In this document: piece by piece, positions 1-13,800 of the stretch
Numbering within the stretch: position 1 is the first letter of the stretch
Layout: each line of letters starts with the position of its first letter
Assembly: GCA_024036415.1 (NCBI GenBank)
Contig: JAMWET010006982.1
Span: forward strand, 1-64,000
DNA length: 64,000 nt
Direction of reading: 5' to 3'
DNA from: Prochilodus magdalenae
Taxonomy: Eukaryota; Chordata; Actinopteri; Characiformes; Prochilodontidae
Notes under the pieces: model-generated
Databases searched by the model: none
What the model was told of the DNA's origin: nothing
What the model saw: only the letters and a program-made list of their open reading frames with translations
Position numbers and translations under genes: made by a program

Positions 1-758
1 AAGTGTTATTGCTGAATATTTCTACCAACGTCACCCAAACAGGCCTTTCATTACCCAGTTGCCAAATTCTGAGAAACAAGTTCTCTCACCAATAAACTGA
101 AAGCTGGACAACCAAAAACCTGTTGTGACCTCATTCAGAGCCCACACAGTAACACTCGTAATTTGTCTCTGGAATGTGGGATTAGCTGTTTAGCAAGTTT
201 TATTTACCAGAAAAATGGCGTTCTTACAAAATTCAGACGCTGAAACTCTGACGACCTGGGTGATCAGACATCAATAGGTGAGGCATCGAATTCAGATGAA
301 CTCTTGGTGATGCAAATGTCCAAGATGGTGGTATTCAAGATGGCCACCATATTGGTGACACTGCCTAACAGGATTTCCCCTTTCCCCCATAGCTTGTGTC
401 CAAAATTGGATCACCATCTTTCAAACCATATACTTTTGAGACATCTTGTATTGTTCTTCGGTCAGTATCCTTATATCATGTTGTGCACTATGACCCAAAC
501 TGACCTTATCAATCAAAATAGACATTGTAGCATATACATTTGACACAAGCACACATTTTACAAAACAAAAGAGGGAAAACTGACTTTGATCATATCAGTT
601 AGACCTTTTGCTAATCTAGCATTAGTGTTAACCAAGATATAATCCATATGGGAAATTCTACCTTCTTGCTTTAAAATTAGGTTTTGTTAAACGTGTTACT
701 ATTACAAAGTCTTCAGACTTCTCCTGTCAGCACAGAAAGCTGTTGGGCGTGTGTAGTA
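1..758. other. Non-coding flank, nothing recognised
   Basis: AT-rich sequence upstream of the Tc1-like element. The only open frames are short (up to 79 codons), lack splice or domain context and have low-complexity translations. It is either 5' flank or an early non-coding intron of hapln1; the sequence does not decide. Confidence 0.5.
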
Positions 759-1312
759 CAGGGGTTGGACAATGAAACTGAAACACCTGTCATTTTAGTG
801 TGGGAGGTCTCATGGCTAAATTGGACCAGCCTGGTGGCCAATCTTCATTAATTGCACATTGCACCAGTAAGAGCAGAGTGTGAAGGTTCAGTTAGCAGGT
901 AAGAGCACAGTTCTGCTCAAAATATTGCAATGCACTCAAACATTATGGTTGGGCGACATACCAGAGTTCAAAAGAGGACAAATTGTTTGGTGCAAACGTC
1001 TTGATCTTGGCGGGCGCATCTGTGAACCAAGACAGCAAGTCTTGTGATGTATCTAAGAGCAACGCGGTTATCCAGTGGTACATGTCACGCATACCACCAA
1101 GAAGGACGAACCTCCACCAGCATCACGTAGTGACCTGGCCACTATCCTGCAAGAAGAATGGCTTAAAATCCCTCTGACCACTGTGCAGCACTTGTATATG
1201 TCATTCCCAAGACGAACTGACGCTGTATTGGCTGCAAAAGGAGGCCCTACACCATACTAATAAATGATTGTGGTCTAAAACCAGGTGTTTCAGTTTCATT
1301 GTCCAACCCCTG
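759..1312 (+). mobile_element. Tc1/mariner-type short element with terminal inverted repeats and TA target duplication
   Basis: The element begins CAGGGGTTGGACAATGAAAC and ends with its reverse complement. The perfect terminal inverted repeat is about 31 bp, and a TA dinucleotide flanks each side (757-758 and 1313-1314), the Tc1/mariner target signature. The interior holds broken transposase coding. Near 1140-1258 the translation reads like a Tc1 transposase C-terminus (EEWLKIPLTTVQ, then MSFPRRTDAVLAAKGGPTPY and a stop). At about 550 bp it is an internally deleted, non-autonomous copy. TIRs and TA are seen directly; the family is inferred from the C-terminal motif. Confidence 0.85.
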
Positions 1313-1314
1313 TA

Positions 1315-4300
1315 GTTATATCTACCATGTAGCTTATTTCTGATCAGTGAAACTGAGGATGTTTACCCATTTAATAACACTTCCTGGTCTCCTATAAAAA
1401 GTTCAACATATTTGTTTTCTTCTCGTCAGTGCACTTCTTGACCTATTTATTACATTCATCTCAATGAAGCACTTACTTAGTTAATGAACCATTGCTATAC
1501 CATACTGCCAGAACTAAAAACAGCATTTGTGTTTATTCTAATCATAGGTGGCCCAGTGCTTGGACATCTTGCAGAGCACTGGAGCTGTGCTTTAATCAGT
1601 TTGATCAGGAAAGATGGAGCTGGTGAGAGAAAGCAACAGATCTAAATCTAGTGGAAATTCTACTTGCTCACATCTTTTCTCTTTGTTCTCTGGCCAGAGG
1701 GGGTGCTGGCATGGTGGTAAAGTGCAGACAGACCACTTCCCCAAAGGCAAGAGCGGATTTGTAGCTGTAAACTTCCATAAGACATTGCCATTCTTCAACC
1801 TATGTCTGTCTTGGCTTCTCTTGCAATTACTCCTTTTTGTACTAACAAAGAGTGGCATGGCATTGGCACAGACAGCCCACTGCTATAGGTGCCAAGCATT
1901 GTGTGCAGACGCCACGTCGGATAACAGCTGTGTGCAATGAGAAAGGGAAAAACCTGGTACTGCTAATCAATCACATATGGGGAAAGATTGAATCCACATT
2001 GACCAAAAACCGAGATACTCCCTCTGTCCTTTTCAAGCCAGAGCGTCTTAGATTATGACAAGCTGGCTTTGGACTGCGGCTTCAGTTCTGCTCACGTAAT
2101 AAGTCAGCATTGTTTTGAAGGCCCTTCTGCAACACAAAGAGCTCCATCTTCTGATACAATGGACTTCTGAGATAACTACCGATCAGTCTTCACTTCGTGA
2201 CGTTGTTTGTAGTCAAAAGTAAAAGTTGGATGTTGAAAGCCTTGACTTCAAGACCTCAGTGAGATTTTCCACAAACACATGAGGACTGCTGACTGAACCT
2301 GTAATGTTATGTCAGCATTCTTAATAGATGTTTCAGTTTTGATAGATATTGCCATATCTTCAGTATGTCATGGTCTCAGGCTCCTTGTCAAACTGCTGGC
2401 AGTTGTTGAAGGAACATCTAATGACCAGAAGTAGTCTTTATAACTTAATATATTAATTTTGGGTCGAATCCATAAAAGAAACACCCCTATGACAGTAATG
2501 TTGTTCGCAGCATTTGTAATCTGTGATGGCACCATGTAAAGCCAAGTTGAACCTCCAGCCCAATTATGTGATGCTTTTAGCTGGATGGCCTTGATCCCAA
2601 TGCTTTGGTGAGCAGAGAACACTAATTGATGGGAGCGGTACTACTCTGCCAAGAGAAGGAAGAGCAGCACGTGTATGGGAGGAAAACTGCTAGCCAGCTG
2701 TTTAATGTGCTCAAGCTTGGTCTCCTTCTCCACATACAAGTTTATTACCTTGCTCCCATGAGGGACTGGGTCATAACTGCACACTTCTGTAAATGTATGC
2801 TCATGTGGTCCACCCTTAAAATGACTCACACTAAAAGAGAGTCTGTAAGTGATGCTGGAAAGTTATGTGCATCTCCATGGAGGCCAGTCACCCTCATCTT
2901 AGGCTTACACTTCATTTGCTATGGGATCTTTTCCATTAACTGGGCACTGTGCTGCCTAATGTGGAGGAGGGTGCTGTTTTTATCTAGGTCAATTTTGTCA
3001 TGCCAGTCTCATGCTTATATACCACCTTCCAACTTATGCTCTGATTTGTTATGAATATAGTTTTTTTAGATATAATTGTCATATTTTTAATTTTCTGTGT
3101 TGATCTGACAGTATAGATGCACAGGGATATTGCTTCTTCCTTTGAGTTGGTTGCTGTTGCATTAACAGTTCTTTGACATGTTCTTTAACATGAATGGCAA
3201 GGACAAATGAGAAAGCTACTTGAGAGCCTTGAAGGAAACATGTCCCTGATAAGAGAGACATGGGCATGTGCCCTTATTTGGCTAACATGCCCTAGACCAA
3301 AATGCTAAATTAAGCTGGAACAAAAGTTCAAGATATCCTCTCCTGATGTGATCTGTTGATGTCCAACAGACCCTCTTACTGCAAAACGCATTTAACTTGT
3401 AGCCACATACAATGACTAGAGCCCGTACTCGTTTCAGCCATCAAATTGACTTCAAACAGTGCTTAGTTTCGAGGCCCACTGACCTATTTTAACAGATGTA
3501 GGACTGTTTTATCTAACCCAACAAGCTTTTTATGTTATTGATATGCGTAGGGTTTTATCCATTGTGCTTTATTCGGCCCCAGAGCCAACAAGAGCTGCAC
3601 TGTGTTCTAAACAGCCTTTTGCACACTATCTTGCCATCATGCCATTCAAGTGTTCCTTGGGAAATCAAGCAATTGGAAAAAGATCTGTGAGCTAATAACT
3701 CAGGCTTCTCTTTGGTCCTCCTGTGACCACAGTCAAAAGCACTTAATTTTCTCACACTGAGCATGAGCAAACAAAAGGGGGTATTACTGCAGCTTGCCCG
3801 AGGTGGTCTTGGTGCATTGAAGTTGTAGTGTTGTGTATTGGAGACTAACTCCCGTTCCTGGTGTAATACATTAAGCATGTTACGAGCATATCATAAACAC
3901 TAAATACGTAACGGCAACACAGTTAAAGCTCATAGTGAGTGAGTGAGTCATGCTTTCTGTTCCTGCTCCAAACCATAGGCCCTTCATCATTAGTCTTATA
4001 ATGAGAAAGTCAGTCAGCCTCCACCGCTGGGAAAGATTATGTAACCACCACGGACCTTGGTGCACTTACTTTTGGGTGTGGGGGCTATGACTTGGTAGGG
4101 CTTTACTGTACACACTGGGGCCCTATGTTTCTGGAGCTTTAAATTGCAGCATGGGTTTTTCTGTTTTAAAGCCTGTGAACAACCACAGCTGGACTAACTG
4201 TGCTAGGGACTTAGCAGACCATCTGTGGAGTGCAGGCATCCTTCCCTGTGCTCTTGCCAGTCACTGTCTAGGGAGATTGCTGAAAAAACATCCCAGAGGG

Positions 4301-5281
4301 ACCACACACTTCCTAACACCAACGCCTCCACATGTCCTCCTTATCTGAACAAGAGTAATGCCCAGGTCCTATATTAGGGCGTGGATGGTGGGGTGAAGTG
4401 GTCACTATCTCCTCCATGTTCCTCCCCTATCTGATTTTCTTTTTCTTTCAGAGGCAGGAGGAGGGTAAAGGAGATGTTAAGTCAAGAGAACATTGGGATT
4501 ACAGGATGGGACAGCAAGCTGTAAATCTAGAGATGTGCACAGCAGTTGCCTGGCAGGCATTGACATGTCGTGTCATTGCTCTGCAGGATGTAGCAAATGA
4601 AAGAAATGCAGTCATCACATACAAATATGAGTTACACAACATTAAATGACTATGGATGTAGTAAATGAAGAACACCATCAGCTCCATTGTAAGACCTAGC
4701 CCATGGATTTACTAAGTTCATGGCATTGTCAGCATAGTCTCATAGTATTATTATTGTAGCTATATACTTGCAGTAATCACCCTATGGATTGTATAGTAAA
4801 GTAGCTGTGTAAGTAACAAGTGGGCCAATTAGTGGTCAAGCTCCACTTAATTCAGTTGCCTAAAATTTGAAATAGAAATAGTTCCTACAATAAGAAATAC
4901 ATATATGTGAATCCCTACATTAAGCTTTGCACAGCAACACTGTAATACACATCTACCTATACACCCAGCCAACAACTACACAGAGCACAGAAGGGAAGGC
5001 TGCCTAAATTAGAGTGCACTGGGAGCTCTTGGTGCAAAACGTATAGGGTGATGGGCGCCTTCGTTGTCTCTAAAGGGAGGGGGAGTGGTCTTAGCTGGCC
5101 GGGGCTTCAATAAAAGCTCTTGTGGGGACCTCTGAGGAGCCCAAACTTTCCAGTGGCACCTCCATCGTCTGCTGCCTTCACCTCTCCACCACAAAAGGGG
5201 AAAAGCAGAACATTTGCATCATCCACTGTTAGTGTTGACCTATCTTTTAGCCAGTTCTCCCCTCTTTCTTTTTTTTTCTAG
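1315..5281. other. Non-coding region upstream of the hapln1 start-codon exon
   Basis: No supported coding exon. The region must end in intron, because the start-codon exon is preceded by a polypyrimidine tract and AG at 5280-5281; at least one non-coding 5' exon therefore lies further upstream, inside or outside the window. I could not place it or a promoter. A fairly GC-rich stretch near 5070-5190 just before the exon could carry regulatory sequence, but nothing proves it. Confidence 0.45.
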
Positions 5282-5385
5282 TGAAGAGGCCCTTAGACAA
5301 AGAGGAAAAACAGACGAGAAGATGATCAGACTATTTTCCCTGGTGCTGTTCTGTCTGACCCTTGCCAACAATGTATACACGGCAG
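5282..5385 (+). CDS. hapln1: hapln1 coding exon 1: 5' UTR end, start codon, signal peptide
   Basis: The acceptor AG ends at 5281 after a pyrimidine tract. The first 40 bases are 5' UTR and the start codon is at 5322. It encodes 21 residues beginning MIRLFSLVLFCLTLA, a typical hydrophobic signal peptide, plus the first base of a split Glu codon. The donor is ggcag/GTAAGG after 5385, phase 1. There is no alternative upstream ATG in the exon. Confidence 0.93.
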
Positions 5386-6494
5386 GTAAGGCAAATCTGA
5401 TGTCTTTAAGAATGAATGGATGTGTGTGTGTCTACATGTGTTAGGAGGTGTGTGGTAGCACTGTGTATTTTGGTGCACTTAAACAGTGGAAAATTGCTTG
5501 TGGCAATGCATAGCACTGGCAACTCTTCCCAGTGAGAATTTTTTAGGCTCCTGAGTCTTAAAAAAATCAGCAGGAACAAATCTACTAGTTGGAGTGAATG
5601 AAATATGAATATATGAATTAAATATATGCAAAACAAAATATAATGTATATGCATAGTAATATGCAGCTTTGTTTTATCCACAATACAATTAATTATGTTG
5701 TATATATGCTGTTTTAATATATTTATTATAATTTATTGAAAAAAAAGAAAAGAAAAAAATATATATATGTTCAATGCATAAAATGTAAAAACATGATGTT
5801 GATTGAAAGTGTTAATCTTGTCTTGATGTTGTTGTTATATTGTTCATTTATTCAAATATGGATGATAGAAAAGTGAGTATATAAACAATATGTTGTTAAT
5901 ATGGTCCCAAATTTGACTATTAAATTGTGGAATATATATGCAGTAGGATAACAAATATAAAATGCAAAAGCTAACAGTGTGAACCTTATATTATATATTT
6001 ATACTACTTGCAGCCCTAAAAAAGTATAAATTGTCAATACACTTCTACATATCACAACCATTGATTGAAATGTGTTCAAAACATGGAATGTAAAAGTTAT
6101 AAAGAATACAGTCTCTGATTTTTAGCTATACTTTCAGCCATTAGAAAATGGAATATATCATCAATATATTGTCCTCAATGTCACTAAAATCTATTTGTCA
6201 AATAAATAAAATGTAAAATTTAAAAGCATAACATTTGGTTGCAATTGTGAACCATGATTTTTGGTTACATTATAATAATCCTTAAAATTGAAATATGTGT
6301 ATCCTGCCAACATATTTTTAAAATGTAACTACAAAATATAGGAAAGTATGTTGAGATGTGTCTAGATTTTAGCTACTGCTATTTATACTACACTATCTTT
6401 ATAATAATAATAATAATGATAATATCGTATTTATGTTCCAAAATGTGACCAAAACAGATGGGAATACATGTTTAATATATTACATCCACTGTAA

Positions 6495-6564
<70 letters not shown>

Positions 6565-7801
6565 GCATATATACACTATTTGTATCTACAATGTTACAAA
6601 AAACATATTTCATTTCAGATACTTCACATTAGTGTGATGTAACATGCTCAGTCAGCACTAAAACCTGAATTAGACGTGTTGTCATTTAAACAGAGTCTTG
6701 TAATATGTGGCAGCCAGCTGTGGAGGTAAGGCATCCTTTCAACTGTGTGTAAAGTGTCTCTGTTGTAGACATGCCACAACCCTTCTGTGTGAATGCTTAG
6801 CATTCTGGGTCAATTTACAGCAGACCTCTATATATGTGAATGGGAATTACCAGATCCTTTCACTCCACCAGCACCACTTTGTGTGGATGTGACAGGCTCC
6901 GAGAGCAAGATTAACAGCTCCAGTTTAGGGAGCCCCTTGCTGAACTCTGGCCAAATGCCTCTCCCTTTCCTTCTGAGCTAATAGTCTGTTAAGCTTGCAG
7001 ACTGGAGGGTTCTGCCTTGTAGCTTTGGGAGGAGATGGGGGCAGGGCTATTGTGTGCTTTATTCCTTTAGGGGCTTCTCAAAACAGCACTGATTCATGAG
7101 GGAGGCAAAGCATCACGGTCCCATTAGACTGTCGTGGCTCAGTAGGAGTGCATGTGTATGTTTGTGTTTCTTCAACTAGCATAACAAAATAAGTACGAGT
7201 GCAATAAATCATCAAATGAGGACATGTGGCTGGTCATTTTGAAGAGCCCCTAAAACCAGCCATATAGTCAGTCATACTCACAGAAATGTAGTTTTCTCAC
7301 ATTTGATACCCAGATTATTCTTAACTAATGAAATGCATGGGTATGCACTTGGATCATTTCTAGATCATTATTTTGTGTACAAATAACAACACTGTGCACC
7401 CATGTACCTCAGGTCATGAAATAAACACAGAAGCACAGAAGAACTGTGCATATATTAGAGTGCAGTGAGGTGCAAAAATATGGGGTGATGAGTGTGGTCT
7501 TTGCTGTCCAGTGCTCTAATGGAAAGCCAACATTCACCAGGCTACACCTCACCTCCATAAACCTTTAATGACAACTATCGTAAATCTATACAGATATTTA
7601 TAAAGGCCAGTACTGACAACTCATGAAGGGCATCGGAAATGACAAGTAACATTTAATAGAAAAAGCCTTTATGAATACTTATATACTTTTATGTTATTTG
7701 TCAATAAAGGCGTATGCAGGTAATGTAGGCTTACCAGTCCTGCCCATCAGTATGATATATATATATAGATACTTAACTGCATAAAAGCCTTATACAGTAC
7801 A

Positions 7802-7887
<86 letters not shown>

Positions 7888-10800
7888 CCAACTCTGTTCA
7901 CATTTGCAGGGACACAGTTTATCTAAAATGCTGTGAGTTTACGCAGATTACGTGTGAATGTTATGAAAGAGGGCGTGGTACCCAGCTGTGTGTAGGAACA
8001 CGTGTTTGTGCTAAACTCTTGCTTGTTCAGCAAAGATGCTCGTGATGTGCAGAGAAATGGAGAGATGGTGCCTTGGAACAATACCATTTTCTGAAATGTC
8101 ACATGTGCAGACACACAGCTGGGCAGCCTGAATCAGCCTGTCTTCCTAGAGTTGGAACTGTGTAATTAAAATGCAAAGGGTTTAGGGGGGTTGCTAACTG
8201 TTTCCTGAATGTGTCCAAAGCCTGTTAGTCAGCCAGTATAAACAGATGTAGGAAAGCTAAGACTAGCGTGGAATGATTTACCGCAGCAAATAACTGAGTT
8301 AACATAAATTTATGGCACTCCCCACCATCCCCCAGTCCACGAGGCAGCTGGCCCTGATCTCCAAGTTGTGTAATGTTGCTGTTACTGTGTGACAATGATT
8401 GCCCTTGCCTTGTAAAATGGCAGCAGGTCTTGGCTGCTTCTGTACTTTGCATTGCTATTTGGATGATTGTTGGAAAACTGCACCCCCCAACCCCCACCCC
8501 CCAAAAAAAAGAAATATATTCATCTTTTCACCATAATTATCATATTAGTTTTTCTTTGAACCCGACGAAGACTCTTATTTAAATAAGCTGCCCTGTGATA
8601 TGTAAGAGGGAGGCTAGAAAAAATGCACCATGCATCATGCCAAGCAGTTAAGTAAGCATGCCTCTGACTTTTACGAGCACTGGGCAGTTTTCTCCAGTCT
8701 TTTGTTGCTAAGGGACAGAGCAAGGCAGGACACACTTCTTGCTCTCACTCTTTCTGGACTATATTCAAGGTCTGGCAAATGGGATATATATTTTGTCAAG
8801 AGTCAGACAGTCATTGGGTGGGAGGTGCGCAGCAGCCAGCTCTTTAATGCAAAGCACATTCATTGGAAGAAAAGAGCATCTGAGGACCTACTGGGTTTAC
8901 CAGTACAAAGACCAGAACAAAGAGCTCGGAAATGACTAGCATAATGCATGATGTCAACATCAAAACAAGCGGTAATGTAAACCATGTTCAGGACAGTTGT
9001 ATTTTACCCCAGGCAAGATCTATCCTCCAAATAGATTTATGCCTCTGTTCCTTCAATATCAACTTGAGACAAGCAGGATATGAAAAGAGTTACATCTTTT
9101 TCCAGGCAATATTTAACCTGTAAATAGACTTATCCCTCCCACATGTCCAGCTTTCTGATCTTCTGGCTTGCTCCTGAGAAGAGAGCTTTTATATTTCAAT
9201 ATCAACTTTAATATCAACAAAAAAATTATACAATCTCATGCCTAGATTTTTTTCTTTCCTTTTTTGAGCTTGCTTATAAGCAGATTTAGTTTTCATCCTT
9301 CAATATCAATTAAAGGCAAGCCCAGTGTTTGCATAGGTTCCTTCTTTTTGTAGACAGTAATTTGACTTCTAAAATAACTTTATAATAACGTTGTCCTTTG
9401 TCTAGACAATAATTACCATATTATACAAGACCTATCCATTTTCCCAAACAATATTTTATCCTTAAATAAACTTATTGGACCATAATGCCTAGCTTATGTG
9501 TTTTCTCATTTGATCCTGCCTTAATCTTCCGTATTACTGCAAGACAAACTAAATATTTGCAAAGGGTCATTTTTTCTAGACCATATCTGGCTTCTAAAAG
9601 AACTTCATCAAGCTAAACTTAGTTTTTAGGTTTTTTTTTTCATTTTTTTCAGGCTGCTTTTGAAGAAACCAATATTAACTATTTCTTTAATATTAACTCA
9701 AGAAAATCTAGATATTTGCAATTGCCATTCTCAATATTTACTGTGTTATCCAAACCTATCTACGTTCAATAATGGTTCCATTTTTCCAAATATTTTTAAA
9801 AATATTTTGCTGTTAATGTGATATTTCCTTTTTATTTAACAGCAATTAAAGACTAGCTTAACATTTGCAATGCTTCAATACTGAGTATTCTAACATGCTT
9901 ATCACAAGGTATGGCCCTTTGTAATCTATTCCCTCTAAATTACAACTCCACTAGCTCAGTAGTTATAAACCACCATTGGGCAAATTTTCCAAACTCTCCC
10001 AATGTTTCCATTCTGCTTGACAAGAGTAAGCTTTGTCTCTCTATGGCTCATGTGTATGGAGGCCAGAGCACAATCTCTGGGTCATAAATTTCAGATGTTG
10101 TCACATCTGGGCAGCTGCTGTTTGATGAACCATTATGTCATTTGCCTCTGCCTCAACATTTGCTCAATGTCCACTTAGTTCTAGTTTATTAAGCAAAGGG
10201 GAAGAGTGTAATTCACATGTGAGGGATACAGAGGGATCCAATCCTGAAGTTCAGTGAACAGAGAAGCTCTTTTGCCTTTTGTCAATGCCTCATTGTTTTA
10301 ATTACCAGAATGTGATTTCCCATTACTTGCTTAGTGCTCGACATGCTTAGTGTCCATAGCTGACTGGATAAGAGATCGATGGATGTTAAATGTGTGCTAA
10401 ATGCATTTTCCACATGTAGAATGGACATGATGAACATTAAAGAATGGGCCAATGGAGAGTCTTCAGTTAGAGAAGAAGCCTGAGGAAAAGAGATGTGACC
10501 TGGGGTGGATGGCAGAAAAACTGGTAGTGATACTGGTATCCACTGCAGCACATGTGGGAAAGAGTTTGGTTTTGGTTCCAGAAGCCTCTGAGAAAACTCT
10601 TGAGAGTAGAACAGTACTACCAGTGGAAAGTGTTGATAAACTAAGAGTAGACTGAAGTTAATGTTGTTAACTAATGACCCAAAATAGTAATCATATAAGT
10701 TTTATTATGTCATGGTTTAAACACTTCAGAAATTCAGAACAAGCAGTAGGTATGACAAGCAGAGCAGCAACATCTGGGCCAGTGGGAGGTTAAGTGCCTT

Positions 10801-13800
10801 GCCCAAGAGCATAACCAAGAATGTCCAGGCAGCTCTTGGATTTGAACCTTTGGTTGCAGACTCACCATGCCTACCACTAGACTAGGCAATAAATATAACT
10901 ATGACAACTCTAGGAACCACCTGAATGTTTATTTGGATGGTTCTTAGTGGGTCTTTCTCCGGACGGGACAACATGTTGGATAGGGTTCTTAACAGAACCT
11001 ATTACCAATGGTTCTATATCCCAGCATTTAAAATTTTGCAGTAGCCCCATAGAACCTCATTTTGGTCCTATATAAATCCCTCTTTGCAGTCTAGTCTTCC
11101 ATTAACTTTGTGGTCAAGAAAGCCATTTGAAAATGACCTCCAGTGGTATGAAACATTTGATGTAGACGCCTTTACGTGTTGAAATGTTTAAATGTTCCTT
11201 GGTGGTCTAGGACACTGCGGGAAAAAGGAAGTATCCCTGTCAAACAGAAGTAGCCTGGTATTTACAGCATGTCAGAGAGAAGAATAGGAGTCTTTGTGTC
11301 TTTGGCTGGCAGGATGCCAAGCTCATGTTTTCCACAAATCAGATGGGGTGAAGGAAACACAGACATTTAATCACTATTAAGCCTGAGTCTTACATTTGAC
11401 AGTGCTTCTCACTTGCGGTTGAACAATTTGGCTGAAAGCAGCTGCAGACAGTTTGACCCATTGGAGGAAGGAGGACACTGGCTGGTGCCCAAAGATAAAT
11501 CTAATCACGTCTGGGGAGCAGATGCTTTGATGATAGAGAAACATACACCAGGAGAGCCTTGGCCTCTTTGGGCTTGCACAATATGTGGAATCCTCCAGCT
11601 GAGGAACCGTGAGAATGGAGGGTCTCTTTGGGAATCCTTAAAATGCACTCAAGATTAGAGAACCTCAGCAGGAGCTGTGCCAGATAATTATAGCGCTTAA
11701 GCTCAAACAGACATGACAAGCTTCCGCCAGCATTTTGCTCCATCTGAAACACAGTTGTTTTCAATGTACCGTTTGAAAAGTTGGCCCAGAACTAGTAAAG
11801 CATTTCAAATGGACATTTCTGTTCCATTGAAATCCAGTTGGATGTTTTCCACAAATGGAGGTCAGGGGTAATGCGTTCCTTTCCAGTTCAACTGACATGA
11901 AAGTCATGATTATGTAAATCTAGGGCTACTTCTCAAATCTTCAAACATCAATTATTGAAACGTATTACCACAGCTTAAAAGACCATTACTGACCATTTGT
12001 AGCAAATTCCAAATAAATAAATACAATTACATATTAACAATATGGTATTTGCACAGTAGGAAAATTTATCCATATAATATTTTCTGTTTTCAGAAAGCCG
12101 CCACAAAATCTACGCCAGCCCTGGAGAAAATGTCACCCTGCCTTGCCGGCTGAACCGTAGAGACAGCTTCTCTTTTGGTGGAATGGGAAACAGAATCAAG
12201 TGGACCAAGCTCGAGGGTGCCGGCAATGAAGTTGATGTTCTGCTCTCTATGGGCTTCCATAAGGTGCAATATGGACGATACAAAAACCATGCCCACCTCC
12301 AGGAGGCTGATGACAACGATGCCACCCTGATTATTAACAGCCTACAGCTTGAAGACTTCGGCACATACAAGTGTGAAGTCATCAATGGCATGGACGAAAA
12401 CATCATTGAAGTGGAGATTCAAATGCATGGTAACAACTTTCGCAAAATAGAAAATCATTGTCTTTGGGCTGTAGTCTAGAAATGTAGCTCAAAGAGTTCG
12501 GCATTCTCATATATATTTCAAATGAGGTTCATTGTTTTAGCACTGGCAAGTAAAAAGAAGCAACAAAACAAGCAATTAGATGCAAATCTGAGACTGTCTC
12601 ATTCCCAGTGTTTTAATAATGGTTTGGTATATCTTAAATACGATCTAGTTTACTGTGTGCAGCAGTCCATGTCTTTTTCTTGCTTTTGGCCTAGACTGAC
12701 CTGGCACACATGGTCCTAGAGTAACAAGGGGGATTGACTCAAACAAACGGCATGCTTGGCCTTAATGAAAACAGGCTGCCACTATTGGACACTGGGAGCA
12801 TTGGAACACACAAGAAAACAGTAAAAGGCTTAAGCCCTACAAGTAATTTTTCCACAATAGAATCAAAGACCAGATAGTCTTTTGATTTTGTGCCCAAGGA
12901 TTGCAAAGGCTATTGATGCTTCAGCTTATTCCAGCGGTTCTAATACAGCAGCATACAGCAATGCAAGTCTCTGGCTTTTCTCTATCTTGTATTCTCTTGT
13001 ATTCAAGAACCTCATCAATGCTGCAGCAATTTATTCTGCCTCTGAGGTAACCTAAGCTAACAAATAACACTTCAAAGCAAAGGAGTCACAATAAGAGACT
13101 CACTATCATTGGTGAGCTTGTGTCTTTTATTGTGATGAACTACAATGCCTTTGCTGAACATCCTAATATTATTAAGTTGAACTTTTCTTTAGGGGAAGCA
13201 TCATTCTCTTTCACAGGGGTTGTTTTCCCGTATTCGCCTCGTCTGGGGCGTTACAACCTGAACTTCCACGATGCTGAGGTGGCTTGCCAGAATCAAGGCG
13301 CTGTGGTGGCTTCCTTCAACCAACTCTACCAGGCGTGGAAAAGTGGGCTGGACTGGTGCAACGCTGGCTGGCTGAGTGATGGAACCGTTCAGTACCCCAT
13401 TACCAAACCCAGAGATCCCTGCGGAGGAAGGACAGCCGGTGCTGGACTGAGGAACTACGGTCAGCGGAACAAGTCCAACAGCCTCTTTGATGTCTTCTGC
13501 TTTACCAGTGGATACGATGGTAAATTAAATTCTTGACTAGTATATTATTCTAATCCTTTCAAATGACTACCTAAGCTTTTTGCATCAGCAGTTTCCTCAA
13601 ATTCACACAGCTCCTATACACAAACGGTTGTTTAAAGAACCATCCTTTGACTGAATATGGTTCCTCTATGGTACTCTGCAAAGAACCTGCCACCTTTATT
13701 TTCATAGGGATAAATACTCTCCATCTTTTCTGATTTCCAGGGCAAATCTTCTTTGTGGACCAGAAGATGACCTACACAGAGGCTGAGAGGGCATGTGAGG

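Larger units (their letters stand above)
5386..12093 (+). other. hapln1: hapln1 intron 1 (6.7 kb), with microsatellites and repeat fragments
   Basis: Phase-1 intron bounded by GTAAGG and TTTCTGTTTTCAG. It is AT-rich and contains the TA and GATA microsatellites, a SINE-like fragment near 10.73-10.89 kb and a GGTTCT-type dispersed repeat near 10.9-11.06 kb. I looked for an extra coding exon that would restore the longer N-terminus of mammalian HAPLN1 and did not find one. Confidence 0.85.

Noticed and set aside
1592..3054. Open frames of 88-142 codons upstream of hapln1
   Set aside because: No recognisable domain, competing frames on both strands, no splice or codon-use support.
4452..4462. 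Possible tiny non-coding exon between a good acceptor (tttcag) and a donor-like gagg/gtaaag
   Set aside because: It would be about 11 bp long, and the pairing is easily explained by chance; no transcript evidence available.
6431..6642. Overlapping open frames reading YIYIYI on both strands
   Set aside because: Produced by the TA microsatellite.
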